From: Lolium rigidum
Lineage: Eukaryota; Streptophyta; Magnoliopsida; Poales; Poaceae
Length of the DNA stretch: 64,000 nucleotides
NCBI RefSeq assembly: GCF_022539505.1
Contig: NW_025901020.1
Coordinates: 20,567-84,566 of the forward strand
Direction of reading: 5' to 3'
Both the position numbers and the translations under genes were made by a program. Positions within the stretch are counted from its first letter, which is position 1, and each line of letters begins with the position of its first letter. This document shows positions 1 to 11,307 of this stretch, in pieces. The notes under the pieces were generated by a model, which was given only the letters and a program-made list of their open reading frames with translations, ran no database searches and was not told the origin of the DNA.

Positions 1-2223
1 ATTTCAAAAAATCTATGACAGATTATAACAGTAGTTTTGCTTCTCTTGTCTAGTTATTATCTTCTAATATCTTCTCAAAGTTGGCTACCTGGGTTCAACC
101 ATTCAAGTGATCGCCAATAAATCAAATAATCTCCAACCATATCAAGAATAAGCTATACTTTACAAAGCTACAGATCGGCCTCCACTTAGGTAGATCTCCA
201 CTTAGGTAGAGCGCTGGGCCTGATGATGTGTTCTTTACATCCTAGGTACAGGTTCTGTTAGCAAATTCATGAACTGAACCCCATATTACAGAAAGTAGGT
301 TGTTACAACACTTCATATTGGATAATTACTTCTATATTGTTTGACAATCAGAGCTATCACATGTGAACAAACGATGGAAGGAAAAAACATAAAATATTGG
401 AAATACATATATGTACAAATACTGCAATATGGAAAATAATAAGGGAAAAGAGCTTACCAAGGGTATTGATTTAACTCAGTTTATGATCTTGAATCCAAAC
501 AGTTGATGAATCTTATTCTTTCCAGTACTCAAAATCTGAGGTCACCATAAAAGTATGATCAGGTAGTAAACAAACTAATGCATTGTTGAAAAATTCTATA
601 ATCAATATACGGAAACTTGCAATAGGAAACAGAACTCTCTGAAACGTGTTGCAATATTGCAGGTCTGGCTGGAACCCCGCGTTGGCCATCTCCATGTTTT
701 GCTAATATATGCCCAAAACCACGGTGCAGAAGCAGGACGACCCGGCCGGCCAACAGCAACAACGTCCACCCATCAAAGGCCTGCATGAAGAAAGACATTG
801 AGCTGTAAGTTTGTTCTCGGTATCCGACGACGCTAGCCCTGCACGCAACTGCTTCACCGACGGGGAAGACGCATTCAACGGGAGGACATGCATCGCGGCG
901 GCAATCGGTGCGTCCATGGCCGTGGCTGTCTTAGTTGCAGGCCTCACCAGGGACACAGAGCGGGGCTCCTCTATCGCCTTCAACATCTAAGGGGGGCGCC
1001 GCTGGCCACGCGGCGCCGTCCATGGCGGGGCTTTTCGGCGGTCGTGCCATCTAACGCAAAGGGACTCAAGCGCAGGGAGGACCTAGTTGATCTCTCCCGC
1101 AACTCCTGGCCGCCGGCGACCACGTCTGGCTCCCGCGTCCAGCGCAGGCCGCCTCAGGAAGGGAGGGAGATGGGAGGCAACCGACTTGGCCGTGGTCTAG
1201 CAAATCGGGAGGCCGAAGATGCTCCCGTTCAGCCTCGCCGCCATGGCCCACCAGCAGCACCACACGGTCGCCGTCGCCCATCCATGACGGCAGGGGCGCT
1301 ATAAAGCACTGTAGGGATGATGGAGGCAGCACGGCAGGGCGGGGAAGGAAAAGAAGATAACATGACAAAAACCAAATCCCTGTAGAGGACCTAGAACGCC
1401 ATGGAAGAATCGCTGTGGGGAGGGCTCCAAAACGCCATGGGAGAAGCGATCGGGGAGCTCCTTATTCTTCTCGATTTTTCTGTAAAGGCGGTCCGGCCAT
1501 GTGGTAAGAAAAGAGGTGAGGCACAGGAAGCGGTGAAAGTGGGTCCATCCCGTAGATTTCTCTGGAGGGAGCGCTAACCGGAAGTTGCCTAACAAACCGG
1601 TTGCCGGTAGCCATCTACGTGAGAAAAAAAGGCAAGACAAAATACCCAAACGGGTGAAGTGACCAAGTGATTAATGATGAGACTACGTGTCAAGCAACGA
1701 TCGGAGGAAGAGTTGGATAAATAGCAATCTACAGTAACTGAAACTGTAAGAGCGCGTGAATCTGTTTAGCTTTTATATAGTGTATGTATGTATGTATAAA
1801 TAAAGATATGTTACCAGCTAACTGTATTGGTTACCGTCATTCCTCAAATAATGGTTTTACTTATTGCGTGTATTAACAGATAATCATGTGATTGTGCACA
1901 TTTCACGGAAGGTGATCTGAATGGGAAAACTAAAAAACTAATACTCAAAGTCTGCTTGATAATTCATGTTTACTTAATTATCGTGAGCATGCAGCACAAA
2001 GAGGTCTGCCATAGAATGGTTTGCTCCTCCTCTCTACCTGCACTATGAACAAACGCAATATTTTGTTTGTTTAAAAGACATCACGACTAAGCAAATATCA
2101 TTCAAAAAATGATGGGCTTGCATATCCAATCTGAGTCATCAGAGGACACCATGGGATTGCATCAAACATCGTATAGTTTGCACCAAAATAATCAATTCGG
2201 TTTAAACAAGAGCAGACTGCAAA
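1..2223. other. Low-copy flank, no confident gene
   Basis: I see no complete gene, RNA gene or recognisable transposon here. The stretch 660-1300 is GC-rich with several short overlapping open frames on both strands, which is expected from composition alone. The left 480 bases and 1650-2223 are AT-rich and unremarkable. This appears to be the local sequence into which the Helitron at 2224 inserted. Confidence 0.5.
559..986 (-). other. Possible gene fragment, unrecognised
   Basis: On the minus strand a 94-codon frame (986 to 702) reads from ATG through an Ala/Ser-rich segment. A second frame (798 to 559) is entered just after an acceptor-like TTCATGCAG and holds a short hydrophobic stretch, WTLLLLAGRVVLLL. 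Another donor-like GGTAAGCTC lies on the minus strand near 450-460. Together these could be two exons of a small membrane protein, but I recognise no family and the frames are short enough to arise by chance. I infer a gene remnant at best. Confidence 0.2.
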
Positions 2224-2705
2224 TCTATACCTAATAATAAAGGAAGTAAGGTTTCTGCCAAAATTTTCGTCCAACAATTTTTTGGACCGTTTTACCCTCC
2301 CACATATTTCCTTAATACTACCACTGCCATTGTACCGGTTCGCCAGGGAGCTATATGTTGACCCATCGTCCCCAATGCGTTGTACCGTTCCGTTCCGAAG
2401 AGAAAAGCGGGGGCGTCCAGCTTCATCTCATCGCGCCGCCAGATCGCTTCGTCTTTCTTTTTTTGCGCGACTCCGCCTTCCTCACCAAATCAGATTAGAT
2501 CTGATCGAATCCTGCCATCGAAAAGTCGAGCAGATACCACCGATTTCCTCTCCGCAGCCCTGGCCACAGCGAAGGGCAGAAATCCCGCGATGGACACAGC
2601 CGGTCTCGAGCTCATCTACCCGCCGCGCCTCGATTTGATCAGAGGAGATGTTCGTCGCTGCAGAAAAACGCGGAGCACCGCCTGATCTGGATGGAGCAGT
2701 ACAAA

Positions 2706-2832
2706 CAAGTTAGTCGGATGCCACGCGAGATGTCAGATCGCGGCCATGACTGGCGCTACAAGATCCAAACAAGTTAGTCGGATGCCACACGAGATGTCAA
2801 GATCCACGGCCATGACGGGAGATACAAGATCG
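2706..2832 (+). repeat. 64-bp tandem duplication in the Helitron
   Basis: The segment starting CAAGTTAGTCGGATGCCAC at 2706 is repeated at 2770, a period of 64 bp, with scattered substitutions and a small insertion. It lies in the GC-rich middle of the Helitron, which may be captured host sequence. Confidence 0.8.
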
Positions 2833-3966
2833 AAAAGAAAGTCCATGGCCGGCGGCGGCTCGGGGTCGAGGCCATGGCGGCCGAAATCCAACCAGAACGA
2901 TCTTGTCGACTGGCCTTGGCGGTCGCTGCCGGCTCGAGATCGACACAACCCAAGAGGCAGAATTACTCTGAACAAATTATGAGCAGATACGCGTCTTTGT
3001 CTGCGTCCTTTTCTTGCTGCACCGGCGCGAGAGCATCAGACCAGCTGGCCGCCGTCGCACCTCCGTTCCCTCCGCAGATAAGGTCGGCTTTGCCCCAGGA
3101 GTCGCCGGACAGGTCTAGGCCACCAACACCAGGAACGTATGCTCCACACACAGCACATGCGCTTCTCTAGAAAGCTACAATCCATCAGAGTGTCCATCAC
3201 AGCAAGAATAATGAGAAGAAGGCATATTAAATCAGACATTGAAGCTACGCATTTTTAACCGGTCTGCTATGTATGCTGTGTATACATACTCGTCAAAGCT
3301 CCAACTTTATCTCTCTGTTTTGACTCTACACAACCGCAGTGCAGCTGCATCCTCCGGCATATCTCAGCAATAGGAACCAACAAAGTGCAGAGAAAAGAAG
3401 ACTGGGAAACAAGTGCAAGGTTGGCGCGTAAATTCTATTGCATCTTTCTGTTCTTCTTTTAGCTATTTTTGTCTCCCTGAAAAGTCACCTTCACTTGCTA
3501 ATTTGATCCAGCTTATGACTGAAAATCTAAATTCTTTTATTGCATTGCTAATTGCTTACATTATGTTACTGTTATTTCGCGTTGAATTGATAAGCATGAG
3601 AAGATATTAGCAACATGAGATTTTAATTCAGCATTTGTACTCTTCAGGTTGCAAAGAATTTTATTTAACAAGTCTAGCTCAGCCACTACTATTACAAATT
3701 ATAAATAAAAGGGGTTTGGTCTCTTTTTCTTTTCTTTTATATGTGAATTACAAACTACGATACGTACTAGAGGGTATATAAGATTTTGTGTATATTTTGT
3801 GCGTTTACATATGAGAATTTTCTGTGCTTTTATTTATTTTTCATTCGGTATACACATATGTACTTAATTTGATTTTATGATATATATTTGAAATGCAAAT
3901 ATAAATAGTAGTTATTTATAGCAATGACAACTTAATTTGTGTGTTTCGTGACACTGATTTCTGTCT

Positions 3967-4000
3967 CCCGTTGCAACGCACGGGTATGCTTCCTATCTAG
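3967..4000 (+). other. Helitron 3' hairpin and CTAG terminus
   Basis: Arms CCCGT (3967-3971) and ACGGG (3980-3984) enclose TGCAACGC. Twelve bases later comes the terminal CTAG. In Helitrons this hairpin acts as the rolling-circle termination signal. Confidence 0.8.
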
Positions 4001-4934
4001 AAAAAAAGGCCATGGAGGCAAATCAAGAGGGACGAAAAATCCTAGATGATGGGCACGACACAACAAACGCTCACCATAAACTTTGGTCATGGATCTGAGA
4101 TAGAGAGAGATGCGGGGAGAATAATCAGTTTCACTTGAGCCTCTCTTCCAATGAATCTTCTTGAAGATGATAATTTATGACCAAAGATCTCCTACCAAGA
4201 AGAGAACTGAGATCTAACCTGCAAACCACTTGATAATACTTCCAGTAATACAAATTCTACAATTATTGAAGACCATGGGATCCTGGATAGCAAGTCAAGC
4301 ATCCTACTAACCTTCAGACCACACCTCCTATGTGTGACTAATTTCAGCGAGATGGCTATTCAGTTAAATCATTTAGTCACTCGAAAAGCGAAGACCATAT
4401 AAAGTGATTTCATCTATAGAGAAAGCTAAAAATATACAAGATGATAATAAGGAGGTAAAGCCGAACAAAATGAAATCTCATTGCAACCACACAACTGAAA
4501 CATTCGCAAACATGATACTAACAGAATTGCAATCGATCATTACATTTTTCAGGCCAAACACAACAGGTAAACATGAATATATCATGATGCGAGGAGTGTA
4601 TGTGGCTTCTCAGATTGTAAAGACAACAGGTAAACATGAATATCATGAATACAGTGAAAATGCAACCAGAGGACCGATCTGTATGAAGCCTGGTTGCATT
4701 TTCACCTGTTGCATTTACGATTTATGCAAATGAACTTACGACCGATCTGTATGAAGAGAACTAAATCATATTAGAAAAATCTGGAATCCAGGAAAATGTA
4801 CCTTGTTAACCACAACAGCGAAGATGACTTGAGTTTTTTAACATCTCGTTCATAAATTTATTAACAACTAACTTTTCACTGAAACTTAAACAAATGTTAG
4901 CAGCAGTTGTGGGCACTGGAGAAAAATCTGTTAC
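4001..4934. other. Intergenic, no gene seen
   Basis: AT-rich sequence without a credible coding region. It contains two short direct duplications: about 21 bp starting ACAACAGGTAAACATG at 4560 and 4623, and about 17 bp starting GACCGATCTGTATG at 4671 and 4740. It also contains a 15-bp perfect inverted repeat, listed separately. Confidence 0.5.
4654..4705. repeat. 15-bp inverted repeat (hairpin)
   Basis: GTGAAAATGCAACCA at 4654-4668 pairs perfectly with TGGTTGCATTTTCAC at 4691-4705 around a 22-nt loop. There is no U-tract and no gene beside it. It could be the core of a small fold-back element. Confidence 0.7.
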
Positions 4935-5515
4935 TTAGGGCGTGTTCGGAAAACAGCCCAGCTTCCAGCTTCTCCAACTCCGCGTGCGGAGCGGTGCTGA
5001 ACAGCCTAGCTCTGCGGAGCTAGATCCGCGAAGCTGGCCAAATATTGTGTACAAAGTGCGAAGCTGGGGTTTGGCAAATCTCCTGATCTGAAAAACGCGG
5101 AGCAGTAGCAATTTACACAAAACTGCCACCGCCAAGTGAGGAAAACGTTTCGTTGTTCTTTGGTGTACGCACGCACAGCTCTCGGGAGAAGGGTGACCGC
5201 ACAGGCCAACCCCATCATGCCGCCGCCAAGGTCTCCATCTCCGTCGCCACACTTCCCGTGCTGCGACGCCGCCGCCGGAGACGCTACCTCTGCCCCTCCT
5301 CGCTTCTCTCTCCAGGCATCCGTATTCTACTCGCGAGCCCCACCCGAGGTCGGCCGAATCAAGCGGCGCCACCCCCGTCGTCGAGCTCGCGTCTGTGAGC
5401 ACGAGATCCCATCGCCGCGTTCCTTATCTCCTCCATCCCCGACTTGCTTCTGAAGAAGAATTTCTAGCCGCCTCTGCCCCGCCCTCCTCCTCAAGCAGTA
5501 CAATGGCCGATCTGC

Positions 5516-5918
5516 TGTCACAACCTGAAGACACTGGTGCATTTCCTGGCGTTGTCGACAACAGGTGAACATTCAGTCAAGCAACGGTTCAGATCACTTC
5601 CCCTCCATCGGACGGCTCCAATTCATTCCCATTCAAACTGTCGCCTGTGACAAGTTTTGGCAGTTTGTAAGCACACTTTATTTTGAATCGCGGCTCCTCT
5701 GGGAACTCTATATAACCAGGGAGAGTGGGTGGCTGGGTGGCGCGATCAATGAAAAACCCTAATTCTTATCTCCTACTTTATCAAGTTCTTCCTTTTGTTG
5801 CCTCTGCCTTTATATTTCCAGCAATTATCTTCCTTATTTATCTGTTGCTAGTTACTTAGTAGTGAGTTCTTGCCATAGATCTGTGTTCCTCTTTCCAAAT
5901 CATGGCCGGGTCCTGACA
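5516..5918 (+). repeat. 5' LTR of the Gypsy element
   Basis: 403 bp, TG at the start and CA at the end. It contains a TATATAA box (5709-5715) and several AT-rich poly(A)-like stretches downstream. It is followed by two bases and then the tRNA-Met primer site. Confidence 0.95.
5709..5715 (+). promoter_or_regulatory. LTR TATA box
   Basis: TATATAA in a CTC...CCAGGG context, about 195 bp into the LTR. It is repeated identically at 10816-10822 in the 3' LTR. Its position fits an LTR promoter at the U3/R border. Confidence 0.6.
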
Positions 5919-5920
5919 AT

Positions 5921-5934
5921 TGGTATCAGTCGCC
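5921..5934 (+). other. Primer binding site, initiator tRNA-Met type
   Basis: TGGTATCAG matches the first nine bases of the plant initiator tRNA-Met complement. The following bases (TCGCC) diverge from the usual AGC continuation. It lies two bases after the LTR end. Confidence 0.75.
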
Positions 5935-6047
5935 TTTTTTCCCCCGACCGCTCCCACCCACTCCACCCTCTCGCCGCCACCGTGGATCTCAATTCTCCAC
6001 CACCAGCGAGCACCACCGGGAGTATTCTGCGGAAAAGATCCAACAAG

Positions 6048-9000
6048 ATGACCCACCGCCGCACAAGATCGCAAGACAGGCTCGCCGCCGAAGCTGAGGA
6101 AGAAGAGTTGCTAGCGCAAGCTCAGGCGCAAGCAGAGGAAGAAGATGAGATCGGATCTCGACTCCCCCGCGAGGTCATCAACATCAACCGCCGCCTCGAC
6201 CACCAGCAGCACACCATGGACGCCATCCAAGGTAACCTCTCGAAGCTGACTGAGATGGTAGCGCAGCTGGCTCGTCCTACTACCGGGTCGCCGGAGTTGG
6301 CGCAACCCACCGCTGAGAAGAACCCCTTCTCTACGCCACCACCACCACCACCGAACCTCAGCCCCATCCAAGAACAGCCTACACCACCTTCCTCCACAGC
6401 CAAACTACCAGATCCACCACTACAACAACCAAATTCACAAAAGGACACTCCTTTGTACACCCAATCGCCGGAGCAGAACCAACAACAACAACCACCAAAT
6501 TCCCCACCTTTCTCCACCCTCAACCACAATACCCCAAGCTCATCCACACACCAACCTGCCAAACACCAATTCCAGAATACAAATCCATCCAACCAGCCAC
6601 ACCTATACAACCCAACACCACCTCCACCTCCGGTCCAACAGCAGTATTACCCTGCCTACACCCCATACCAAAACCCTCCACCATACTATTATCCACCACC
6701 TCCACCCAATTTCCAGCAATTCAGTCCACAACAAGGATACTATCATTACCCGTGGCAACAACAACCTTACACCCCACCACAAATTTACCCACCGCCACCA
6801 CCCACACCAAACCCCTACCAATACCCACAACCGCCACCACATGCCCCCACAAACAGACTTCCTGTCCAACCTGTTGCTGTTCATACACCAGCAACGCCCA
6901 ACCAGACACAAGTGAACCTCCAGGACCCTTATATACGAACTCCTAATGTTGAGCTGCCGCTGTTCCATGGAGAAAATGCCCAGAATTGGATTGAGGAGTG
7001 TGAGAGTATATTTTCTCTGATTGGTATACCTAACGAATCAAAAGTGAAATGGGCAAACGCACACATTAGGGGAAAAGCAAAGACTTGGCTCTCAGGCAGT
7101 AACCTGAACCTGTACCTTCTCAACTGGACACAATTTTGTCAGCTGCTTTGTGAGAGATTTCCAGTACCTGGGGAGCATGAATCAATGGAACAGTTCCAAC
7201 ACCTGCGGCAAACAAGCACTATCAATCAATACATCGATATCTTTGAGGAATACATGATATGCATGCAGAGAGACCACTCATATCTCACTGACAATTTCTT
7301 TCTGTTGAGATTTATCAGTGGCTTGAAGGAGACAGTCAAACATGCAGTGAAGAGTCACAATCCCTCTACTCTGAAATCGGCTTACTGGCATGCAAGACAA
7401 CAGGAACTGGCTTACCTAGCAACCACCAGAAGGCCTGTACCCTCTAGCACAGGTACAAGAACAGCAGCCCAGCCTCAATTCCGCCAACAGCAGAGTAACA
7501 GAGATAACAAGCCGAGAACACCTCCTGACAAGAATCGTGACAGGGGCAAATGTTGGTATTGCCCGGAACAATGGGTTTTGGGACACAAATGTGCCAGTAT
7601 GAAGAGCATTGTGCATGCAATACAATTACAAGGTCACAGTGATACTGAAGACACCAATGACAGTACTGAGACCTTTCATGATGCTGAACCCACCCTGTTA
7701 GAGAATATTGCTCCCTTGCCTATACCTAATCCTGTACCTCAGGAACCAGATTCATCACCAGAAACATTGATGCACATATCTGCTGAGGCATTACATGGAA
7801 TTCCAGGAGATACTACTCTATCAGTCATTGCACACATTGCAGGCTTCCAAGCAGTAGCATTAATTGATACTGGCAGCACCAATACTTTCATTGACACACA
7901 ATTTGTCAAAAGGGCACAATTGGAAGTTCAAGCCCCTGCAACACAAAAGGTACTAGTAGCTGGAGGAGGAGAATTACACTCAGCAGGATGTATTCCTATC
8001 TGTACCTTCAAGATCAACAAGACTACATTCTCCCACGACTGCAAGTTGCTTGATCTAAAGGGATACGATATGGTTCTTGGTGCAAATTGGCTAAAGGCAC
8101 ACAGCCCAAATTATTATGACTGGGATAAACGTCGGGTATCCATCACTGTGAAGGGAGAATGGTGTACACTCCTTGACAGCACTAAGCCACCAAGAAACCC
8201 AATCATTTCAGCTGCCAACTGCTCCAAATTGATAGCTCAAGGAGCAGAAGCCTTCCTCATAAGGCTTCCCCTTACTGACAAAGATGGGGTGACTACGTCT
8301 CAAGAGCAACAACACTTGCCCATTCCTGCAACAGTCAAGGAAATCATGGAACTTTTCTCGGATATATTCACTGAACTAGAGGGACTACCACCTAATAGAT
8401 CTTGTGATCACAAGATACCAATCAAGGAAGGGTCCAATCCACCAAATATGAGACCTTACCGCATGCCTCATAAACAGAAGAATATTGTGGAAGAATTAGT
8501 ACAGAAAATGCTCAAGAATTCTGAGATTAGATTGAGCAACAGCCCTTACTCCTCTCCTGCTATATTAGTCAGGAAAAAGGACAAAACCTGGAGGCTTTGC
8601 ATTGATTACAGACAGTTGAATGCCTTGACAATCAAAAACAAGTACCCAATTCCAGTAATTGAAGACCTACTGGATGAACTACAGGGTGCAACCATATTCT
8701 CTAAGTTGGACCTCAAATCAGGCTATCACCAAATTCGTATGAACCCTGCAGATATTGCCAAAACTGCATTCAGTACACACCCGGGTCATTATGAATACCT
8801 GGTCATGCCGTTTGGCCTGACAAATGCTCCAGCTACATTTCAGCAATTGATGAACAACATATTCTCTGCACACTTGAGGAAATTTGTCTTGGTTTTTTTT
8901 GACGACATATTGATCTATAGAAAATCTCTGGCAGAGCATAGACACCATTTGTCTCAAGTACTACAAATCCTCAGGCTACATCAGTTAAAAGCAAAATTTT

Positions 9001-10598
9001 CTAAATGCACATTTGCCACTAATTCTGTGGATTATCTGGGACATGTTCTGTCCGGATCAGGTGTAGCTACAGATCCATCCAAGATTGAGGATATCACTAA
9101 CTGGGAAACCCCTACAACCATCAAGCAACTGAGGCAATTCTTGGGCCTCACAGGGTACTACAGGAGATTCATCAAAGGGTATGCCTCCATCTGTCGACCA
9201 CTGCATGATGCACTAAAGAAAAATGCATTCCATTGGTCTGATGAGCAACATAAGGCATTCCTGATGTTAAAGGCTGTTATGTCCACTCCACCAGTGCTGG
9301 CTCTTCCCAATTTCACTCTGCCTTTCACTCTAGAGACAGATGCATCTGGCACGGGGTTGGGAGCAGTACTCATGCAACAAGGAAGGCCATTGGCATATTT
9401 CAGCAAGGCACTTGGACCAAAGGCAGCCACATTATCCATCTACGAAAAGGAGGCACTAGCTATTCTGGAATCTCTCAGGAAATGGAGACACTATCTTCTT
9501 GGTAACCAGCTCATTATCAAGACTGATCTTCTTGGTAACCAGCTCATTATCAAGACTGATCAAAGAAGCCTCAAATATTTATCTAGCCAAAGACTGCTCG
9601 AAGGGATTCAACACAAACTCATGCTCAAGCTGTTGGAGTTTGATTATGCAATAGAATACAAAAAAGGGACAGACAATACAGCTGCAGATGCCCTGTCCAG
9701 GAAATACACTGACCTAGTGGAAGAACAATGTACTGCAATATCTGCAGCTATTCCAACATGGATGAATGAAGTGGCTGACACTTATACAAATGACAACAAG
9801 TGCACACAGTTACTGCAGGAACTTGCTATCTCTGCAAACAGTAATCCCAAGTACACTCTTACTTCAGGGATACTCAGATATAAAAACAAAATTGTCCTGG
9901 GGACAGCCACTGACCTACGAGACAGAATCTTCAATGCCTTCCACTCCTCAATATTTGGTGGACATTCTGGCAATAGAGTTACTCACCACAGGATCAAGAA
10001 ACTCTTTTTCTGGCCACATCTGAAACAATTCATTGCCGACAAAGTAGCACAATGCCCGGTATGCCAGATATCAAAAACTGAACGAGTCCATTACCCTGGA
10101 TTACTTGACCCACTCAATATTCCTCACAACAAATGGGCAGAAGTGAGCATGGATTTTATTGAGGGACTACCTAGATCCAAGGGAAAGGATGTGATCCTAG
10201 TGGTTGTTGATCGACTCACCAAGTATGCTCATTTTCTCACCTTGACCCACCCATTCACTGCCCATCAAGTAGCAACATTGTTCATGGACAATGTGTCTTA
10301 CAAGCTGCAGTTACCAGAAGGAACCCTGATACACGACGTGTTCCACGTGAATCAGCTCAAGAAACACCTGGGGCCAAAAGCAGTACCAAATCCAACTCTG
10401 CCGTTACTAACTCCACATGGCAAGGTCAAATATGCACCATTGGCAGTTCTACAGTATCGGAAAATTCCACGCAGTGCTGGAGCGTACGACATTCCTGTTC
10501 CACAATGGCTGATCCATTGGGATAACATGACACCTGAGGAAGCGACTTGGGAGGACGCCAAATTTATCCAAGCAACCTTTCCATCCTTCCAGCCTTGA
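6048..10598 (+). CDS. Gypsy gag-pol polyprotein with deleted integrase core
   Basis: One uninterrupted frame of 1516 codons. It is open upstream to 5862 inside the LTR, but the ATG at 6048 is the first after the primer site. Order from this start: a Pro/Gln-rich N-terminal region; a retrotransposon gag domain (about 311-385); a Cys/His knuckle CWYC...GHKC (about 502-515); an aspartic protease with DTGS (D607); reverse transcriptase with the active-site pair FFDD (D952, D953); RNase H with TDASG (D1098); the integrase HHCC zinc domain (about 1306-1340); and the first integrase-core aspartate in SMDFIEG (D1369). Just after residue 1415 the frame jumps to a C-terminal SYKLQLPEG segment and a chromodomain-like tail. 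The second Asp and the Glu of the catalytic triad are therefore missing. Gag, protease, RT and RNase H look intact, so the product could still assemble and copy RNA, but integration would need help in trans. Confidence 0.93.
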   Translation: MTHRRTRSQDRLAAEAEEEELLAQAQAQAEEEDEIGSRLPREVININRRLDHQQHTMDAIQGNLSKLTEMVAQLARPTTGSPELAQPTAEKNPFSTPPPPPPNLSPIQEQPTPPSSTAKLPDPPLQQPNSQKDTPLYTQSPEQNQQQQPPNSPPFSTLNHNTPSSSTHQPAKHQFQNTNPSNQPHLYNPTPPPPPVQQQYYPAYTPYQNPPPYYYPPPPPNFQQFSPQQGYYHYPWQQQPYTPPQIYPPPPPTPNPYQYPQPPPHAPTNRLPVQPVAVHTPATPNQTQVNLQDPYIRTPNVELPLFHGENAQNWIEECESIFSLIGIPNESKVKWANAHIRGKAKTWLSGSNLNLYLLNWTQFCQLLCERFPVPGEHESMEQFQHLRQTSTINQYIDIFEEYMICMQRDHSYLTDNFFLLRFISGLKETVKHAVKSHNPSTLKSAYWHARQQELAYLATTRRPVPSSTGTRTAAQPQFRQQQSNRDNKPRTPPDKNRDRGKCWYCPEQWVLGHKCASMKSIVHAIQLQGHSDTEDTNDSTETFHDAEPTLLENIAPLPIPNPVPQEPDSSPETLMHISAEALHGIPGDTTLSVIAHIAGFQAVALIDTGSTNTFIDTQFVKRAQLEVQAPATQKVLVAGGGELHSAGCIPICTFKINKTTFSHDCKLLDLKGYDMVLGANWLKAHSPNYYDWDKRRVSITVKGEWCTLLDSTKPPRNPIISAANCSKLIAQGAEAFLIRLPLTDKDGVTTSQEQQHLPIPATVKEIMELFSDIFTELEGLPPNRSCDHKIPIKEGSNPPNMRPYRMPHKQKNIVEELVQKMLKNSEIRLSNSPYSSPAILVRKKDKTWRLCIDYRQLNALTIKNKYPIPVIEDLLDELQGATIFSKLDLKSGYHQIRMNPADIAKTAFSTHPGHYEYLVMPFGLTNAPATFQQLMNNIFSAHLRKFVLVFFDDILIYRKSLAEHRHHLSQVLQILRLHQLKAKFSKCTFATNSVDYLGHVLSGSGVATDPSKIEDITNWETPTTIKQLRQFLGLTGYYRRFIKGYASICRPLHDALKKNAFHWSDEQHKAFLMLKAVMSTPPVLALPNFTLPFTLETDASGTGLGAVLMQQGRPLAYFSKALGPKAATLSIYEKEALAILESLRKWRHYLLGNQLIIKTDLLGNQLIIKTDQRSLKYLSSQRLLEGIQHKLMLKLLEFDYAIEYKKGTDNTAADALSRKYTDLVEEQCTAISAAIPTWMNEVADTYTNDNKCTQLLQELAISANSNPKYTLTSGILRYKNKIVLGTATDLRDRIFNAFHSSIFGGHSGNRVTHHRIKKLFFWPHLKQFIADKVAQCPVCQISKTERVHYPGLLDPLNIPHNKWAEVSMDFIEGLPRSKGKDVILVVVDRLTKYAHFLTLTHPFTAHQVATLFMDNVSYKLQLPEGTLIHDVFHVNQLKKHLGPKAVPNPTLPLLTPHGKVKYAPLAVLQYRKIPRSAGAYDIPVPQWLIHWDNMTPEEATWEDAKFIQATFPSFQP
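9494..9559 (+). repeat. 33-bp in-frame tandem duplication in RNase H
   Basis: Two perfect 33-bp copies (9494-9526 and 9527-9559) duplicate 11 residues, [11 protein letters not shown], within RNase H. The frame is kept. The duplicated segment carries a motif Asp (KTD), which in most relatives would occur once. Confidence 0.95.
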
Positions 10599-10622
10599 AG
10601 TCTGGTCTCGCCCAGGGAGTAT

Positions 10623-11025
10623 TGTCACAACCTGAAGACACTGGTGCATTTCCTGGTGTTGTCGACAACAGGTGAACATTCAGTCAAGCAACGGTTCAGA
10701 TCACTTCCCCTCCATCGGACGGCTCCAATTCATTCCCATTCAAACTGTCGCCTGTGACAAGTTTTGGCAGTTTGTAAGCACACTTTATTTTGAATCGCGG
10801 CTCCTCTGGGAACTCTATATAACCAGGGAGAGTGGGTGGCTGGGTGGCGCGATCAATGAAAAACCCTAATTCTTATCTCCTACTTTATCAAGTTCTTCCT
10901 TTTGTTGCCTCTGCCTTTATATTTCCAGCAATTATCTTCCTTATTTATCTGTTGCTAGTTACTTAGTAGTGAGTTCTTGCCATAGATCTGTGTTCCTCTT
11001 TCCAAATCATGGCCGGGTCCTGACA
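10623..11025 (+). repeat. 3' LTR of the Gypsy element
   Basis: 403 bp, differing from the 5' LTR at one position seen by eye. It is preceded by the purine-rich CCCAGGGAGTAT tract and followed by the target duplication TCTGC. Confidence 0.95.
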
Positions 11026-11307
11026 TCTGCCCCGCCCTCCTCCAGTACCTGCTCTGGCCGCCAACGTTGACTCTAGTAGTCTCGTTCGATACATGGTCGG
11101 ATGCTCCCAAACGGGCCAAATTGGCAACGAAAACGTCCATGCCAAAGTGGGCTTCGGTTGGGCCAGATAGGATAGATGGGCTCTCAGTCTTGCAGCAAAG
11201 GAGGAGCGCACCGAACGTTTGTAGCTCCTGCAGCGACGCTGGAGTCGCGTTTGAGAAGCGGGATCAAAGGATTTGGTGAAGCCGGACTGTTTCCGAACAC
11301 GCCCTTA

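Larger units (their letters stand above)
2224..4000 (+). mobile_element. Non-autonomous Helitron
   Basis: The left end is TC followed by the grass Helitron-like start TATACCTAATAATAAAG at 2226. The right end is CTAG at 3997-4000, preceded by a GC-rich hairpin (CCCGT/ACGGG, 3967-3984) and a 12-nt spacer. This is the canonical Helitron 3' structure: hairpin, 10-12 nt, then CTRR. There are no terminal inverted repeats and no target duplication, as expected for rolling-circle transposons. The left flank base is A; the right flank is A rather than the usual T. At 1777 bp it has no Rep/helicase frame, so it needs an autonomous partner. Family naming rests on remembered grass Helitron ends, not a search. 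Confidence 0.83.
5516..11025 (+). mobile_element. Young Ty3/Gypsy LTR retrotransposon
   Basis: Two 403-bp LTRs (TGTCACAACC...CCTGACA) flank a single long gag-pol frame. The target duplication TCTGC is exact (5511-5515 and 11026-11030). Right after the 5' LTR, TGGTATCAG (5921) begins a primer site for initiator tRNA-Met. By eye the LTRs differ at one position (C5550 versus T10657), which implies a very recent insertion. Short LTRs and a single fused frame with a chromodomain-like C terminus fit a chromovirus, possibly Reina-like (inference). The integrase region is deleted, so this copy cannot be fully autonomous. It sits inside the Harbinger-type element. Confidence 0.95.
4938..11304. mobile_element. 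PIF/Harbinger-type element split by a retrotransposon
   Basis: Terminal inverted repeats of about 27 bp start GGGCGTGTTCGGAAA at 4938 and, on the other strand, at 11304, with one gap and two mismatches. Both ends are flanked by TTA (4935-4937 and 11305-11307), the usual 3-bp target of PIF/Harbinger elements. Without the Gypsy insertion and one copy of its 5-bp target duplication the element is 852 bp. The interior is GC-rich (5130-5500 and 11030-11275) and encodes no transposase, so it is non-autonomous and may carry captured host sequence. The superfamily call rests on the TTA duplication and the TIR sequence. Confidence 0.75.

Noticed and set aside
888..1304. 138-codon Arg-rich plus-strand frame
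   Set aside because: Arg/Pro/Gly-rich reading of GC-rich DNA with no motif.
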